Of a stretch of DNA of 64,000 nucleotides, positions 24,910-33,230 are shown piece after piece. Under the pieces are notes generated by a model. The model saw nothing but the letters and a program-made list of their open reading frames with translations. It was not told the DNA's origin and ran no database searches. The stretch covers positions 124,001-188,000 of the forward strand of contig JAFAFC010000005.1 of assembly GCA_023423715.1 (NCBI GenBank), given 5' to 3'. Within the stretch, counting starts at the first letter, position 1; every line of letters starts with the position of its first letter. The translations under genes and the position numbers were made by a program. The stretch is from Bacteroidota bacterium. GTDB taxonomy: Bacteria > Bacteroidota > Bacteroidia > Flavobacteriales > Weeksellaceae.

Positions 24910-26001
24910 TTAGTGATCGTGGTGAGGCTCCTCAACCGCAGATCCAATAAATAACGCTGTTAACATCGTGAAGATATACGCTTGCAATGCTGCAACTAAC
25001 ACTTCCAATACATAGATAAACAACGTTAATCCTAAAGATACTGGAGCGATCATATATGTTTTCATGATGAAAATAAGCGCGATCAAACTCATGATGATAA
25101 TGTGTCCCGCAGTCATGTTTGCAAAAAGACGAATCATCAAAGCGAATGGTTTCGTAATAATTCCTAATAATTCTACTGGAACTAAGATGATGTATACTAA
25201 AATTTTACCACCGATTGGCATGTTATTCCCCAATGGATCTAGCATGTGCATCCAATACGTTTTTCTACCGCTTAAATTAACAACTAACAAAGTGAATACG
25301 GCTAATACCATTGTAAATGCAATATTTCCTGTTGTATTTGCTGCTCCTGGAACTAATCCAAGGATATTCAAAATCCAAATAAATAAGAATAAAGTAGTTA
25401 AATACGGTACGTATTTTCTGTATTTTTTTGCTCCAATGTTTTGCAAAGCGATATCGTCTCTTACGAAAAGAACGATTGGTTCTAAGAATTTCGCAATTCC
25501 TGATGGAACGTTTGATTTTTTGTAAGAAGCCTTCATACCGAAAGCCAAAAGAATAATAATTAAAGCAGCAAGCATCATTTGAGCAACTACTTTTGTAATA
25601 GAGAAATCTAGAGGTTTAGCATTTGTTGGATGCTCTACTCCTTTTGCGTCTTTCTCCATTGTTAAAGTTCCAGCCGCGTCTGTTTCGTAAACTTTTCCGT
25701 GATAGATTTTGTAGAATTTACCATCTACTTCTGCTACTTTTTCTAATTCGTGACCGAATTCGTTAGAACTGAAAATATGAAGTCCGTTATTCCAAAGAAT
25801 TACAGGTAGGGCAATTCCTACAGAATTTTCTCCCTCACCCCACAAATGCCAGTTGTGTCCATCGGCAATGTGATGCATGATAAATGGTACAGGATTGTAT
25901 TTTTCTTCTTTTCCAGTTTCGGCATGCCCTTCAGAAGCGCTTGCAAACCCTAATGAGAAGGCAAACATTGAAAGAACAAGTAACAGTTTTTTAAAACCCA
26001 T
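24910..26001 (-). CDS. atpB: ATP synthase Fo subunit a with an extended exported N-terminus
   Basis: Forms the proton half-channels. 363 residues, much longer than the roughly 270 of enterobacterial subunit a. An N-terminal signal-peptide-like stretch (MGFKKLLLVLSMFAFSLGFA) and about 110 His/Glu-rich periplasmic residues precede the membrane domain, an extension I recall from Bacteroidota. The essential arginine lies in LMIRLFANMTAGH (near residue 290), and the C-terminus has the usual FTMLTALFIG helix. It is the first canonical gene of the atp operon, preceded by a good -7 box. Confidence 0.95.
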   Translation of the reverse strand: MGFKKLLLVLSMFAFSLGFASASEGHAETGKEEKYNPVPFIMHHIADGHNWHLWGEGENSVGIALPVILWNNGLHIFSSNEFGHELEKVAEVDGKFYKIYHGKVYETDAAGTLTMEKDAKGVEHPTNAKPLDFSITKVVAQMMLAALIIILLAFGMKASYKKSNVPSGIAKFLEPIVLFVRDDIALQNIGAKKYRKYVPYLTTLFLFIWILNILGLVPGAANTTGNIAFTMVLAVFTLLVVNLSGRKTYWMHMLDPLGNNMPIGGKILVYIILVPVELLGIITKPFALMIRLFANMTAGHIIIMSLIALIFIMKTYMIAPVSLGLTLFIYVLEVLVAALQAYIFTMLTALFIGSAVEEPHHDH

Positions 26002-26028
26002 GGCTAGACTCTATTTCTAAAATTTTTG

Positions 26029-26036
26029 CAAAAGTA
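26029..26036 (-). promoter_or_regulatory. -7 box of the atp operon
   Basis: Minus-strand TACTTTTG followed by CA, 27 nt before the atpB ATG. Confidence 0.65.
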
Positions 26037-26087
26037 TGAAATTATATTCGATTTCGTTCAATATTTTAACCCAATTATTATATGATT

Positions 26088-26456
26088 TTAGTCTTGTTTT
26101 TTAACAAGTTTCACAACGTAAACAACCTCAATCGCCAAATAAAGCCAGTACAATATAAAATAGGAAATCAAATTCTTTTGAAAATCGGGTTCTTTAATTG
26201 CGATATAAGCAATTGCAATGATTTTGAAGAGTACAAAACCCAAAAAGAAAAAACCAATCCACCCTGTTTTTCCAAACGCAAAAACACTTAAAATGGTAGC
26301 CAAACTAATAAAACTCACAAAGAATATGAAAAAATGAATTTTAAAATCCAAATTCAAGATTCCTTGTTCCTTCAAAAGATACTGAGCGCCAAAAAAAACA
26401 GTAGAAATTAGGAGAAATCCTAAAAAGTAAAGCAGCGCTGTTTTGGTATTTTTCAT
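26088..26456 (-). CDS. Small four-helix membrane protein upstream of atpB (DUF6168-like)
   Basis: A 122-residue protein from ATG 26456 (MKNTKTALLYFLGF), or 140 from 26510, where the longer form would add a fifth hydrophobic segment but run into the ffh promoter. Four hydrophobic helices are visible and the end is basic (VVKLVKKQD). Its place before atpB matches the small AtpI/AtpZ-like or DUF6168 proteins found before atpB in flavobacteria. A role in Fo assembly is inference. It ends 86 bp before atpB and diverges from ffh. Confidence 0.75.
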   Translation of the reverse strand: MKNTKTALLYFLGFLLISTVFFGAQYLLKEQGILNLDFKIHFFIFFVSFISLATILSVFAFGKTGWIGFFFLGFVLFKIIAIAYIAIKEPDFQKNLISYFILYWLYLAIEVVYVVKLVKKQD

Positions 26457-26510
26457 GAATGGCAAAGCTATCAAAATTATTTGAATTGGGAGAATAAAGA
26501 ATAAAATCAC

Positions 26511-26518
26511 TATTTTTG
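26511..26518 (+). promoter_or_regulatory. -7 box upstream of ffh
   Basis: TATTTTTG followed by CG, 22 nt before the ffh ATG. Confidence 0.65.
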
Positions 26519-26540
26519 CGCACGATAATAATCAGAATTC

Positions 26541-27902
26541 ATGTTTAATAGCTTACAGGATAAATTAGACAAAGCGCTACACAACCTTTCAGGGCGCGGA
26601 AAAATTACCGAAATCAACGTTGCGGAAACCGTAAAAGAAATCCGTAGAGCATTGGTAGATGCCGATGTAAACTATAAAGTTGCGAAAGATCTTACGAAAA
26701 GAGTTCAAGATAAAGCTTTAGGAGAAAACGTATTAACATCCCTAACTCCAGGTCAGTTGATGACCAAAATCGTTCATGACGAATTGGTTGGGTTAATGGG
26801 TGGAACTCAAGAAGGAATTAATCTTGCTGGGAAACCAAGCGTTATCTTAATTGCAGGTCTTCAAGGTTCGGGTAAAACGACATTTTCGGGTAAGCTTGCT
26901 CACTATTTAAAAACAAAACGTAGCAAAAAACCTTTATTGGTAGCGTGTGACGTTTACCGTCCAGCAGCGATTGATCAGTTAAAAGTTTTAGGTGGACAAA
27001 TCGATGTTCCCGTTTATACGGAAGAAGGCGCAACAAATCCTTCTACAATTGCGGAAAACGCGGTGAATTATGCAAAAGCAAACAATCACGATGTGGTGAT
27101 TGTGGATACCGCAGGACGTTTAGCGATTGACGAGCAAATGATGAACGAGATAAAATCAGTTCATTATTTCATTAAGCCAGACGAAACGCTTTTCGTTGTT
27201 GATTCCATGACGGGGCAAGATGCCGTAAATACTGCAAAAGCCTTTAACGAAGCGTTGAATTTTGATGGGGTTGTTTTAACAAAATTAGACGGTGATACTC
27301 GAGGTGGAGCCGCTTTAACAATTCGTTCTGTTGTTGAGAAGCCAATAAAATTTATTTCTACAGGTGAGAAAATGGAAGCCCTGGATCTTTTCTACCCAGA
27401 AAGGATGGCAGACAGAATCTTAGGAATGGGAGACGTTGTTTCCTTAGTAGAAAGAGCTCAAGAGCAGTTTGATGAAGAAGAAGCTAAAAAACTTCACAAG
27501 AAAATTGCGAAAAACGAATTCGGGTTTGATGATTTCCTAAAACAAATCAACCAGATCAAGAAAATGGGTAATATGAAAGATTTAATGGGGATGATTCCAG
27601 GTGTTGGAAAAGCCATTAAAGATGTTGAAATTTCAGACGACGCATTTAAACATATTGAAGCCATCATTCACTCCATGACGCCAGACGAAAGAAGACATCC
27701 TTCTATTATCGACATGAACCGTAAAAAACGTATCGCAAGAGGTGCTGGAAGAAAATTGGAAGATGTGAATCAGTTAATGAAACAATTCGACCAAATGGGG
27801 AAAATGATGAAAATGATGCAAGGTCCTCAAGGAAAGCAAATGATGCAGATGATGAGCAAAATGCCGAACATGCCAGGAATGGGCGGTATGATGGGAAAAT
27901 AA
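26541..27902 (+). CDS. ffh: Signal recognition particle protein Ffh
   Basis: GTPase that binds signal sequences of nascent inner-membrane proteins with SRP RNA. 453 residues: N domain, G domain with GLQGSGKTTFSG (about 110-121) and DTAGRLAID (about 190), and a methionine-rich M domain at the C-terminus (GKMMKMMQGPQGKQMMQMM). The partner RNA gene and ftsY are not visible here. A bidirectional terminator follows. Confidence 0.98.
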   Translation: MFNSLQDKLDKALHNLSGRGKITEINVAETVKEIRRALVDADVNYKVAKDLTKRVQDKALGENVLTSLTPGQLMTKIVHDELVGLMGGTQEGINLAGKPSVILIAGLQGSGKTTFSGKLAHYLKTKRSKKPLLVACDVYRPAAIDQLKVLGGQIDVPVYTEEGATNPSTIAENAVNYAKANNHDVVIVDTAGRLAIDEQMMNEIKSVHYFIKPDETLFVVDSMTGQDAVNTAKAFNEALNFDGVVLTKLDGDTRGGAALTIRSVVEKPIKFISTGEKMEALDLFYPERMADRILGMGDVVSLVERAQEQFDEEEAKKLHKKIAKNEFGFDDFLKQINQIKKMGNMKDLMGMIPGVGKAIKDVEISDDAFKHIEAIIHSMTPDERRHPSIIDMNRKKRIARGAGRKLEDVNQLMKQFDQMGKMMKMMQGPQGKQMMQMMSKMPNMPGMGGMMGK

Positions 27903-27926
27903 ATTAGAAATTTATTCTAGAATATA

Positions 27927-27957
27927 AAAAACTCGAGCCAGTGGCTCGAGTTTTTAT
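27927..27957. terminator. Bidirectional terminator after ffh
   Basis: Stem AAAAACTCGAGCC/GGCTCGAGTTTTT with loop AGT, between convergent genes. Confidence 0.9.
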
Positions 27958-27979
27958 TTTTATCTCTTTTTGGTATGAA

Positions 27980-28648
27980 TTAGAATTTATATCCCAACCC
28001 AATTTGAAATGAATTAACAAATTCTTTATCTTCTCCTTTATCATCACTTTTCCAAAGTTTAAAATCTGTTACACCCCAATTGTATCGACCATCGATAAAC
28101 AATCCGTTTTTGAAGTTATATTCAGCACCAACAAAAGGTCCGGCATAAAAATGGGATGGTTTTCCGCCCCACACTTCTTCATCAAAAATATCGCGTTTTG
28201 ACTCTTCACCGTGATTAAATTGGCTTTTATGTTCTCCAGAAATAAAATAGCCTAAATTGAAACCCGCAGAAACATTAAAATCCGTATTTGCATAGTATTT
28301 CACGGAAAGCGGCAACACAACTTGATGCACATTAAGGGAATATTTATTATTCTGAGTTGTTTGCACACCATTATTATCGTTGTACGTATACTCGTCTTCA
28401 TATTTGTAACCAACATTCGCATACAAAAGTTCGGCTTGAAAAGCCCAATTTGGTTTGAATTTATACTCAACTAAACCACCGCCATAAAAGGAGTATTTTG
28501 TTCCATTGACAAAGCGCGCTGATTCCGAATCGTCTTTCTCCGTAAGATTTGAGCCAATTAGTCCACCTTTAATACCATACTTAATTTGTGCAGATGCCAT
28601 GGTTGTCATCAATACACCTAAAATAAAAATCGTTTTTTTCATTTTCAA
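27980..28648 (-). CDS. PorT-type outer-membrane beta-barrel protein
   Basis: 222 residues with a signal peptide (MKMKKTIFILGVLMTTMASAQ) and the PorT/outer-membrane-barrel start IKYGIKGGLIGSNL. Alternating aromatic strands follow and the C-terminus ends in the aromatic signature QIGLGYKF. An eight-strand barrel is likely. It is one of six small barrels in the window, but only distantly like those at 49-51 kb. No substrate can be inferred. Confidence 0.82.
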   Translation of the reverse strand: MKMKKTIFILGVLMTTMASAQIKYGIKGGLIGSNLTEKDDSESARFVNGTKYSFYGGGLVEYKFKPNWAFQAELLYANVGYKYEDEYTYNDNNGVQTTQNNKYSLNVHQVVLPLSVKYYANTDFNVSAGFNLGYFISGEHKSQFNHGEESKRDIFDEEVWGGKPSHFYAGPFVGAEYNFKNGLFIDGRYNWGVTDFKLWKSDDKGEDKEFVNSFQIGLGYKF

Positions 28649-28702
28649 AATTTAAAATTTTCCATAAAGAACGTAAAAACTAATCACTTCGTATTTTCAA
28701 CT

Positions 28703-28730
28703 AAAAAAACCGCCCTAAAAGAGCGGTTTT
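28703..28730 (-). terminator. Terminator between two barrel genes
   Basis: Minus-strand stem AAAACCGC/GCGGTTTT followed by a T-run, about 20 bp past the stop of the gene ending at 28750. Confidence 0.8.
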
Positions 28731-28749
28731 CAATTTGTATTAAATTCGG

Positions 28750-29238
28750 TTACTTTCCGAAAGAATAAGCATAACCTAAGTTAATAGAACCAACTGATCC
28801 TCCCTCTTGAGAAACACCTCTATAACTTAAATTAACTTCACTAGGTCCAAAATGATACGCTGCTTTTGGAGCATAATAAAACCCTCCGTCACTTTGTCCA
28901 TCAGAAAATAAGAACCCGTAACCTAAATCAGCGCCAAGACTAAACTCAGGAGTAATTCTATATTGTGCAGAAGCAGCTAATGGAACTAAGTTCACGTTTT
29001 TATATCCCAAGTCTTTTAACTCAGATTTAGGAAAAAAAGTTTGGAAACCAGAAGCAATACCTACATTAAAATCCGCATCAACAGGAAATAAATATGATGC
29101 ATCAGCTCCTAATGAAAAACTATAACCATCACCTGCATCACCCATTGGTAAGCCAACATTAACTCCTAATTTAAATCCCGATTGAGCAGATACCGCTCCG
29201 AAAAGTGCTAAAGCACCAACTAAAAATAATTTCTTCAT
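28750..29238 (-). CDS. Small outer-membrane beta-barrel protein
   Basis: 162 residues; signal peptide MKKLFLVGALALFGAVSAQ, then SGFKLGVNVGLPMGDAGDGY and strand-like repeats, ending in GSINLGYAYSFGK. Its last residues are GYAYSFGK rather than a terminal aromatic, slightly atypical. It has its own -7 box (29263-29270) and terminator, so it is monocistronic. Function unknown. Confidence 0.8.
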   Translation of the reverse strand: MKKLFLVGALALFGAVSAQSGFKLGVNVGLPMGDAGDGYSFSLGADASYLFPVDADFNVGIASGFQTFFPKSELKDLGYKNVNLVPLAASAQYRITPEFSLGADLGYGFLFSDGQSDGGFYYAPKAAYHFGPSEVNLSYRGVSQEGGSVGSINLGYAYSFGK

Positions 29239-29262
29239 TGTTTTTTTATTAAAGTTATCCTA

Positions 29263-29270
29263 CAAAAATA
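29263..29270 (-). promoter_or_regulatory. -7 box of the barrel gene at 28750-29238
   Basis: Minus-strand TATTTTTG, 24 nt before the ATG. Confidence 0.6.
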
Positions 29271-29332
29271 AAAACACTTCGTTAATACGCAACTTTATTT
29301 TTATAAAAAACGTTAAAAAATGAAAATTATAC

Positions 29333-29364
29333 AAAAAAAATACGCCATCTTTAAAGATAGCGTA
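29333..29364 (-). terminator. Terminator after the barrel gene at 29392
   Basis: Minus-strand stem TACGC(T)ATCTTT/AAAGAT(G)GCGTA with one internal mismatch, then eight T. Confidence 0.85.
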
Positions 29365-29391
29365 TTGGTATACTTAAAAATTCGAATCGAA

Positions 29392-29907
29392 TTAGAAGAA
29401 TAATGAGAAACCAATTAATCCTTGGAAAGCACTTGGTGCTTTGTTCTCATCTAATGTAAGGTTGTATCTCAATTTAGGAGTTACTGCAATGTTTGGTGCT
29501 ACGAACCAAGCATAACCACCTTCGAAACCAACCCAGTTTGCATTATCACCATCGCTAGATGTTCCTGTGAAATCAACTCCTACAGGAATTTGGTTGATGA
29601 TATAATATTGAGCTCCAACTTTATAAACGAAGTTACCTTCTACTCCATCTACACCAGTTTCTCCATAACCTAAACCAGCTTTAATAGCCAATTTGTCCAT
29701 TACAAAATAACCACCATCAACACCTAGGTTCCAAGATGTCGTATTAGCTCCGTCAACTGAAGTTAAACCGAAAGATGTGTTTCCTGTTGCGTGAGAACCT
29801 GTGTTCGCTTCAATTACCCATTTTCCTTTTGCTAAAGCAGCGTTAGTCGTTTGAGCGCTTGCGAATCCGAAAAGTGCTACAGCACCAGCTAAAAATAATT
29901 TTTTCAT
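29392..29907 (-). CDS. Small outer-membrane beta-barrel protein
   Basis: 171 residues from ATG 29907 (MKKLFLAGAVALFGFASAQ signal peptide); a further in-frame ATG at 29943 lies upstream of the -7 box and is rejected. The N-terminus KWVIEANTGSHATGN and the terminal aromatic ...GLIGFSLFF fit an OmpX/OmpW-size barrel. The signal peptide is nearly identical to that of the neighbouring gene at 28750. Function unknown. Confidence 0.82.
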   Translation of the reverse strand: MKKLFLAGAVALFGFASAQTTNAALAKGKWVIEANTGSHATGNTSFGLTSVDGANTTSWNLGVDGGYFVMDKLAIKAGLGYGETGVDGVEGNFVYKVGAQYYIINQIPVGVDFTGTSSDGDNANWVGFEGGYAWFVAPNIAVTPKLRYNLTLDENKAPSAFQGLIGFSLFF

Positions 29908-29930
29908 TTTCTTGTCATTATTTAAGGCTG

Positions 29931-29938
29931 CAAAGGTA
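29931..29938 (-). promoter_or_regulatory. -7 box of the barrel gene at 29392-29907
   Basis: Minus-strand TACCTTTG followed by CAG, 23 nt before the ATG. Confidence 0.6.
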
Positions 29939-29998
29939 GGCACAGTTGGATTCTTAACAAAAATTTAACATAGTTTTTAAAGTGATATATATCATGTT

Positions 29999-30964
29999 TT
30001 ACGCTTCGTTTTCACGCAATCTTTTTTCTTCAGCTCCATAAGCACCGATGATCTTTTTCACAACTGGGTGTCTAACAACATCTTCTTCAGTAAGATGAAC
30101 GAAACCAATCTCTTTAATCCCATCTAAAATACGCATCGCTTCTTTTAGTCCAGATTTCTGTTTCAATGGTAAATCGACTTGACTTGGATCGCCCGTAATT
30201 ATGAATTTCGCATTCATACCCATTCTTGTGAGAAACATTTTCATTTGAGAATGCGTTGTATTTTGTGCTTCATCTAGAATTACAAACGCCTCATCCAACG
30301 TTCTACCACGCATAAATGCTAAAGGTGCAATCTCGATAACGCGCTTTTCAATAAATCCTTCCAGCTTTTCATGCGGAATCATATCGCGCAATGCATCGTA
30401 TAAAGGTTGCATATACGGATCCAGCTTTTCCTTCATATCACCAGGAAGAAATCCCAAACTCTCTCCTGCTTCTACTGCTGGCCTCGTTAGAATAATACGC
30501 TTTACCTCTTTATCACGAAGGGCACGCGCTGCCAAAGCAACACTGGTATAAGTTTTCCCCGTTCCTGCTGGACCAATAGCAAAAACCATATCCTTCTTAT
30601 CAACTTCTTTTACAAGCTTTTTAAGATTTGTGGTTTTGGCTTTAATCACCTTCCCATTAACGCCTTTTACAATAATATCTTGATCAAAAACCAAGGTTTT
30701 TTCATCTTCTCCTTTTAGTTGAAGTAAATTTTCAACATCTTTAATTGTAATTGCATTGTATTTGGACAGATAAGCAACGATATCATCCAATTTTGCTTTG
30801 AAAACATCCAAAGCTTCTTGGTTACCCATCGCAAAAACAAAATTATCGCGTCCGGTTATTTTTAAAGTTGGAAAACTTGATTTTATTAAATTGAAATTCT
30901 GATTCTGAACACCATAAAATGCCTTGGTATCAATGTCAGTAAGTTCATAGTTTAGTTCAAACAT
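29999..30964 (-). CDS. phoH: PhoH-family ATPase
   Basis: Cytosolic P-loop ATPase, probably acting on RNA. 321 residues: N-terminal KH-like region, Walker A GPAGTGKT (about 137-144), EAGESLGFLPGDMKEKLDPY (about 169), and Walker B FVILDEAQN (about 231). Length and motifs fit the bacterial PhoH/YbeZ type; in many bacteria it neighbours ybeY, which is not present here. It diverges from the SAM-hydrolase-like gene. Confidence 0.95.
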   Translation of the reverse strand: MFELNYELTDIDTKAFYGVQNQNFNLIKSSFPTLKITGRDNFVFAMGNQEALDVFKAKLDDIVAYLSKYNAITIKDVENLLQLKGEDEKTLVFDQDIIVKGVNGKVIKAKTTNLKKLVKEVDKKDMVFAIGPAGTGKTYTSVALAARALRDKEVKRIILTRPAVEAGESLGFLPGDMKEKLDPYMQPLYDALRDMIPHEKLEGFIEKRVIEIAPLAFMRGRTLDEAFVILDEAQNTTHSQMKMFLTRMGMNAKFIITGDPSQVDLPLKQKSGLKEAMRILDGIKEIGFVHLTEEDVVRHPVVKKIIGAYGAEEKRLRENEA

Positions 30965-31062
30965 AAACAGATTGTATTATTTTGACTTAAAAATAGTACA
31001 AAAAAATCAAATTCAATCTTTTTTCGTAGGGAATATCTACCCCTTTTTTGCGCTCTATTTCT

Positions 31063-31070
31063 TATTTTTG
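31063..31070 (+). promoter_or_regulatory. -7 box touching the start of the SAM adenosyltransferase-like gene
   Basis: TATTTTTG, then cgat and ATG at 31075: only 4 nt between box and start codon, implying a leaderless or near-leaderless mRNA. Confidence 0.6.
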
Positions 31071-31074
31071 CGAT

Positions 31075-31905
31075 ATGCCTATTATTACGCTTACGTCCGA
31101 TTACGGAATTGTCGATCATCGAGTTGCTTCTATTAAAGGAACAATCCTAAGTCTGAATCCAGAAATAACGATTGTGGATATCACCCACCAGATCGAAGCA
31201 TTTAACTTGAAACAGACTGCTTACATTGTTCGCAATGCGTTTCGTCATTTTCCAATCGGAACGGTCCATATTATAGCTGTTGACAGTTTTTTTAAAAAAG
31301 ATTTTCGAGGCTTGATTTTCAAAATTGAAGGGCATTATTTCATCGCGCCAGATAATGGAATTTTGAAATTGATTTTTCATGACATCAAACCAGAATTGAT
31401 TCACGAAATCACGTTTACCAATCGTTTTGATGATGTTATAAACTTCCCAGCTTTGGATATTTTTGTTCCTGCAGCCGTACATTTATGCAATGGCGGACTT
31501 CCAGAAGTCGTTGGGAGACCATTCAAAAAACCATTGGATATTAAATTTCCGCATTCGGTGTTCAATCCTGGCGAAAATATGATTGTTGGTGAAGTCATCT
31601 ACATCGATTCTTTTGGGAATATCGTCTCCAATATTTCAAAACAGTTTTTCCAGAAATACCAAGCTAATACGACGAAACTGACGATTAAATTTAGAAATTT
31701 AGCGTTATCACACGTTTATAATCATTATTCCGAATTCGTTACTGATTGGTCGGACGAACCTAGTTTCCATGGGAAATCCATTGCGATTTTCAACGATGTC
31801 GATTTACTCGAATTATGCATCTACAAAGGTTCAGGGCGTAACGGCGCCAAAGACCTCTACGGAATGAAAGTGGGCGAAAACATCTTTGTGGAATTTCAAA
31901 AATAG
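31075..31905 (+). CDS. SAM hydroxide adenosyltransferase-like protein (DUF62 family)
   Basis: 276 residues from ATG 31075 (MPIITLTSDYGIVDHRV); the ATG at 31048 lies upstream of the promoter. Family motifs: N-terminal TSDYG with the ribose-binding aspartate, ITHQIEAFNLKQTAY, and SFGNIVSNIS in the C-terminal domain. Family members hydrolyse S-adenosylmethionine to adenosine and methionine using an activated water; they are relatives of chlorinases and fluorinases. It is co-directional with the hemJ-like gene but that gene has its own -7 box. Confidence 0.9.
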   Translation: MPIITLTSDYGIVDHRVASIKGTILSLNPEITIVDITHQIEAFNLKQTAYIVRNAFRHFPIGTVHIIAVDSFFKKDFRGLIFKIEGHYFIAPDNGILKLIFHDIKPELIHEITFTNRFDDVINFPALDIFVPAAVHLCNGGLPEVVGRPFKKPLDIKFPHSVFNPGENMIVGEVIYIDSFGNIVSNISKQFFQKYQANTTKLTIKFRNLALSHVYNHYSEFVTDWSDEPSFHGKSIAIFNDVDLLELCIYKGSGRNGAKDLYGMKVGENIFVEFQK

Positions 31906-31922
31906 TCCCAAGCAAAAATCAG

Positions 31923-31930
31923 TATATTTG
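31923..31930 (+). promoter_or_regulatory. -7 box upstream of the hemJ-gldF-gldG cluster
   Basis: TATATTTG followed by CG, 17 nt before the ATG at 31948. Confidence 0.65.
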
Positions 31931-31947
31931 CGCTCAAATTTCACCCT

Positions 31948-32496
31948 ATGGCCTATACCATTATCAAAGCATTGCACATCATTTTCATGGTAAGTTATTT
32001 TGCTGGAATTTTCTATCTCGTGCGCCTTTTTGTCTATTATAAAGATACCGACGCTTTTGAGGAAACCAAAAAGCAAATTCTTCGCGAGCAATATGTCTTT
32101 ATGATGCGTCGTTTATGGAATATCATTATTTGTCCCGCTGGTGTTTTAATGACGATTTTTGGTACTACCATGATAGTGATGAATATGGAATTGTTTAAAG
32201 CACCCTGGTTTCATTTAAAATTGACGTTTTTAATTGGACTTGCGCTTTATCATTATTGGTCATGGAAAAAAGTGGTAACCATTAAAAATCTGAATGGTGG
32301 TGATCTTCAAAATTCGAATATTGCATTGCGTCAATTCAACGAGATTGCGACTTTTCTTTTATTCTTAATTGTATTCACCGTTATTTTGAAATATCAAATA
32401 ATTGCGTATTGGTGGCAATTATTACTAGGTTTTATCGTTTTGGTTGGTGGGATTATGATGATTGTGAAATTGGTGAATAAAATTAAAAAACAATAA
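31948..32496 (+). CDS. hemJ: CopD-family membrane protein, probable protoporphyrinogen oxidase HemJ
   Basis: 182 residues, four or five membrane helices. N-terminal IIKALHIIFMVSYFAGIFYL (5-24) with the conserved His10, and PWFHLKLTFLIGLALYHY near 90, fit HemJ, which oxidises protoporphyrinogen IX in haem synthesis. CopD-like copper proteins share the fold, so the symbol is a strong guess. It lies 4 bp before gldF, an unexpected operon partner. Confidence 0.78.
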   Translation: MAYTIIKALHIIFMVSYFAGIFYLVRLFVYYKDTDAFEETKKQILREQYVFMMRRLWNIIICPAGVLMTIFGTTMIVMNMELFKAPWFHLKLTFLIGLALYHYWSWKKVVTIKNLNGGDLQNSNIALRQFNEIATFLLFLIVFTVILKYQIIAYWWQLLLGFIVLVGGIMMIVKLVNKIKKQ

Positions 32497-32500
32497 CCGC

Positions 32501-33229
32501 ATGTTGGCTATTTATAAAAAAGAACTTTTCGGAAGTTTTGGGAACTGGAGCGCATGGATTATCATGTTGGCATTCAGCATTATAAGCACTTTATTCCTTT
32601 TCTTTTTCGAAAACAATTCTAACATTTTTGATATCGGAACGGCTTCTTTGCAAAGCTATTTCGTCTTGGCTCCTTGGATTTTGCTTTTCATCATTCCAGC
32701 GATTTCCATGCGAACATTAGCCGAAGAACAACAAAATGGAACTTTAACTTGGTTGTTTTCGCAACCGATTTCCATTAAAAATATCGTTGTTGGAAAGTTC
32801 CTTTCGGTTTGGAGCATTGGTGTTTTATGTATTTTGCCTTCTTTGGTTTTCCTGTATACGATCTATGTTTTGGGAGTTCCCGAAGGAAATATTGATATGG
32901 GCGCAACTTTAGGAAGTTATATTGGTTTAGTTTTTCTAATTGGTGCGTTTTCAGGAATCGGAATTTTGGCTTCGTCACTTGCAAGCAACCAAATTATTGG
33001 ATATTTGCTAGGTTTGATTTTCTGTTTTATCTCGTATTTTGGGATCGAACAATTAGCAAGTTATCGATTGTTAGGTGGTGCCGATTATGTTTTGCAAAAC
33101 ATTGGTTTTTATCAACATTATATTGCTTTTACACGTGGTTTGGTGGACAGCCGAGATTTGTTTTATTTCATTTTGGTGATTGCTGTTTCCCTTTTTGTTT
33201 CCATCCTTTTAGTTTCCAAGAAAAAATAA
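32501..33229 (+). CDS. gldF: Gliding-motility ABC transporter permease GldF
   Basis: 242 residues with six membrane helices, ABC-2 type. MLAIYKKELFGSFGNWSAW, then MRTLAEEQQNGTLTWLFSQP near residues 68-87 are typical of GldF. In Flavobacterium johnsoniae GldA (ATPase), GldF and GldG form an ABC transporter needed for gliding. No gldA is in the window. It is separated by 1 bp from gldG. Confidence 0.92.
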   Translation: MLAIYKKELFGSFGNWSAWIIMLAFSIISTLFLFFFENNSNIFDIGTASLQSYFVLAPWILLFIIPAISMRTLAEEQQNGTLTWLFSQPISIKNIVVGKFLSVWSIGVLCILPSLVFLYTIYVLGVPEGNIDMGATLGSYIGLVFLIGAFSGIGILASSLASNQIIGYLLGLIFCFISYFGIEQLASYRLLGGADYVLQNIGFYQHYIAFTRGLVDSRDLFYFILVIAVSLFVSILLVSKKK

Positions 33230-33230
33230 A

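Noticed and set aside
25064..25525. 153-codon open frame antisense to atpB
   Set aside because: Basic, Lys/Ile/Met-rich translation of the reverse of a membrane gene; typical artefact.
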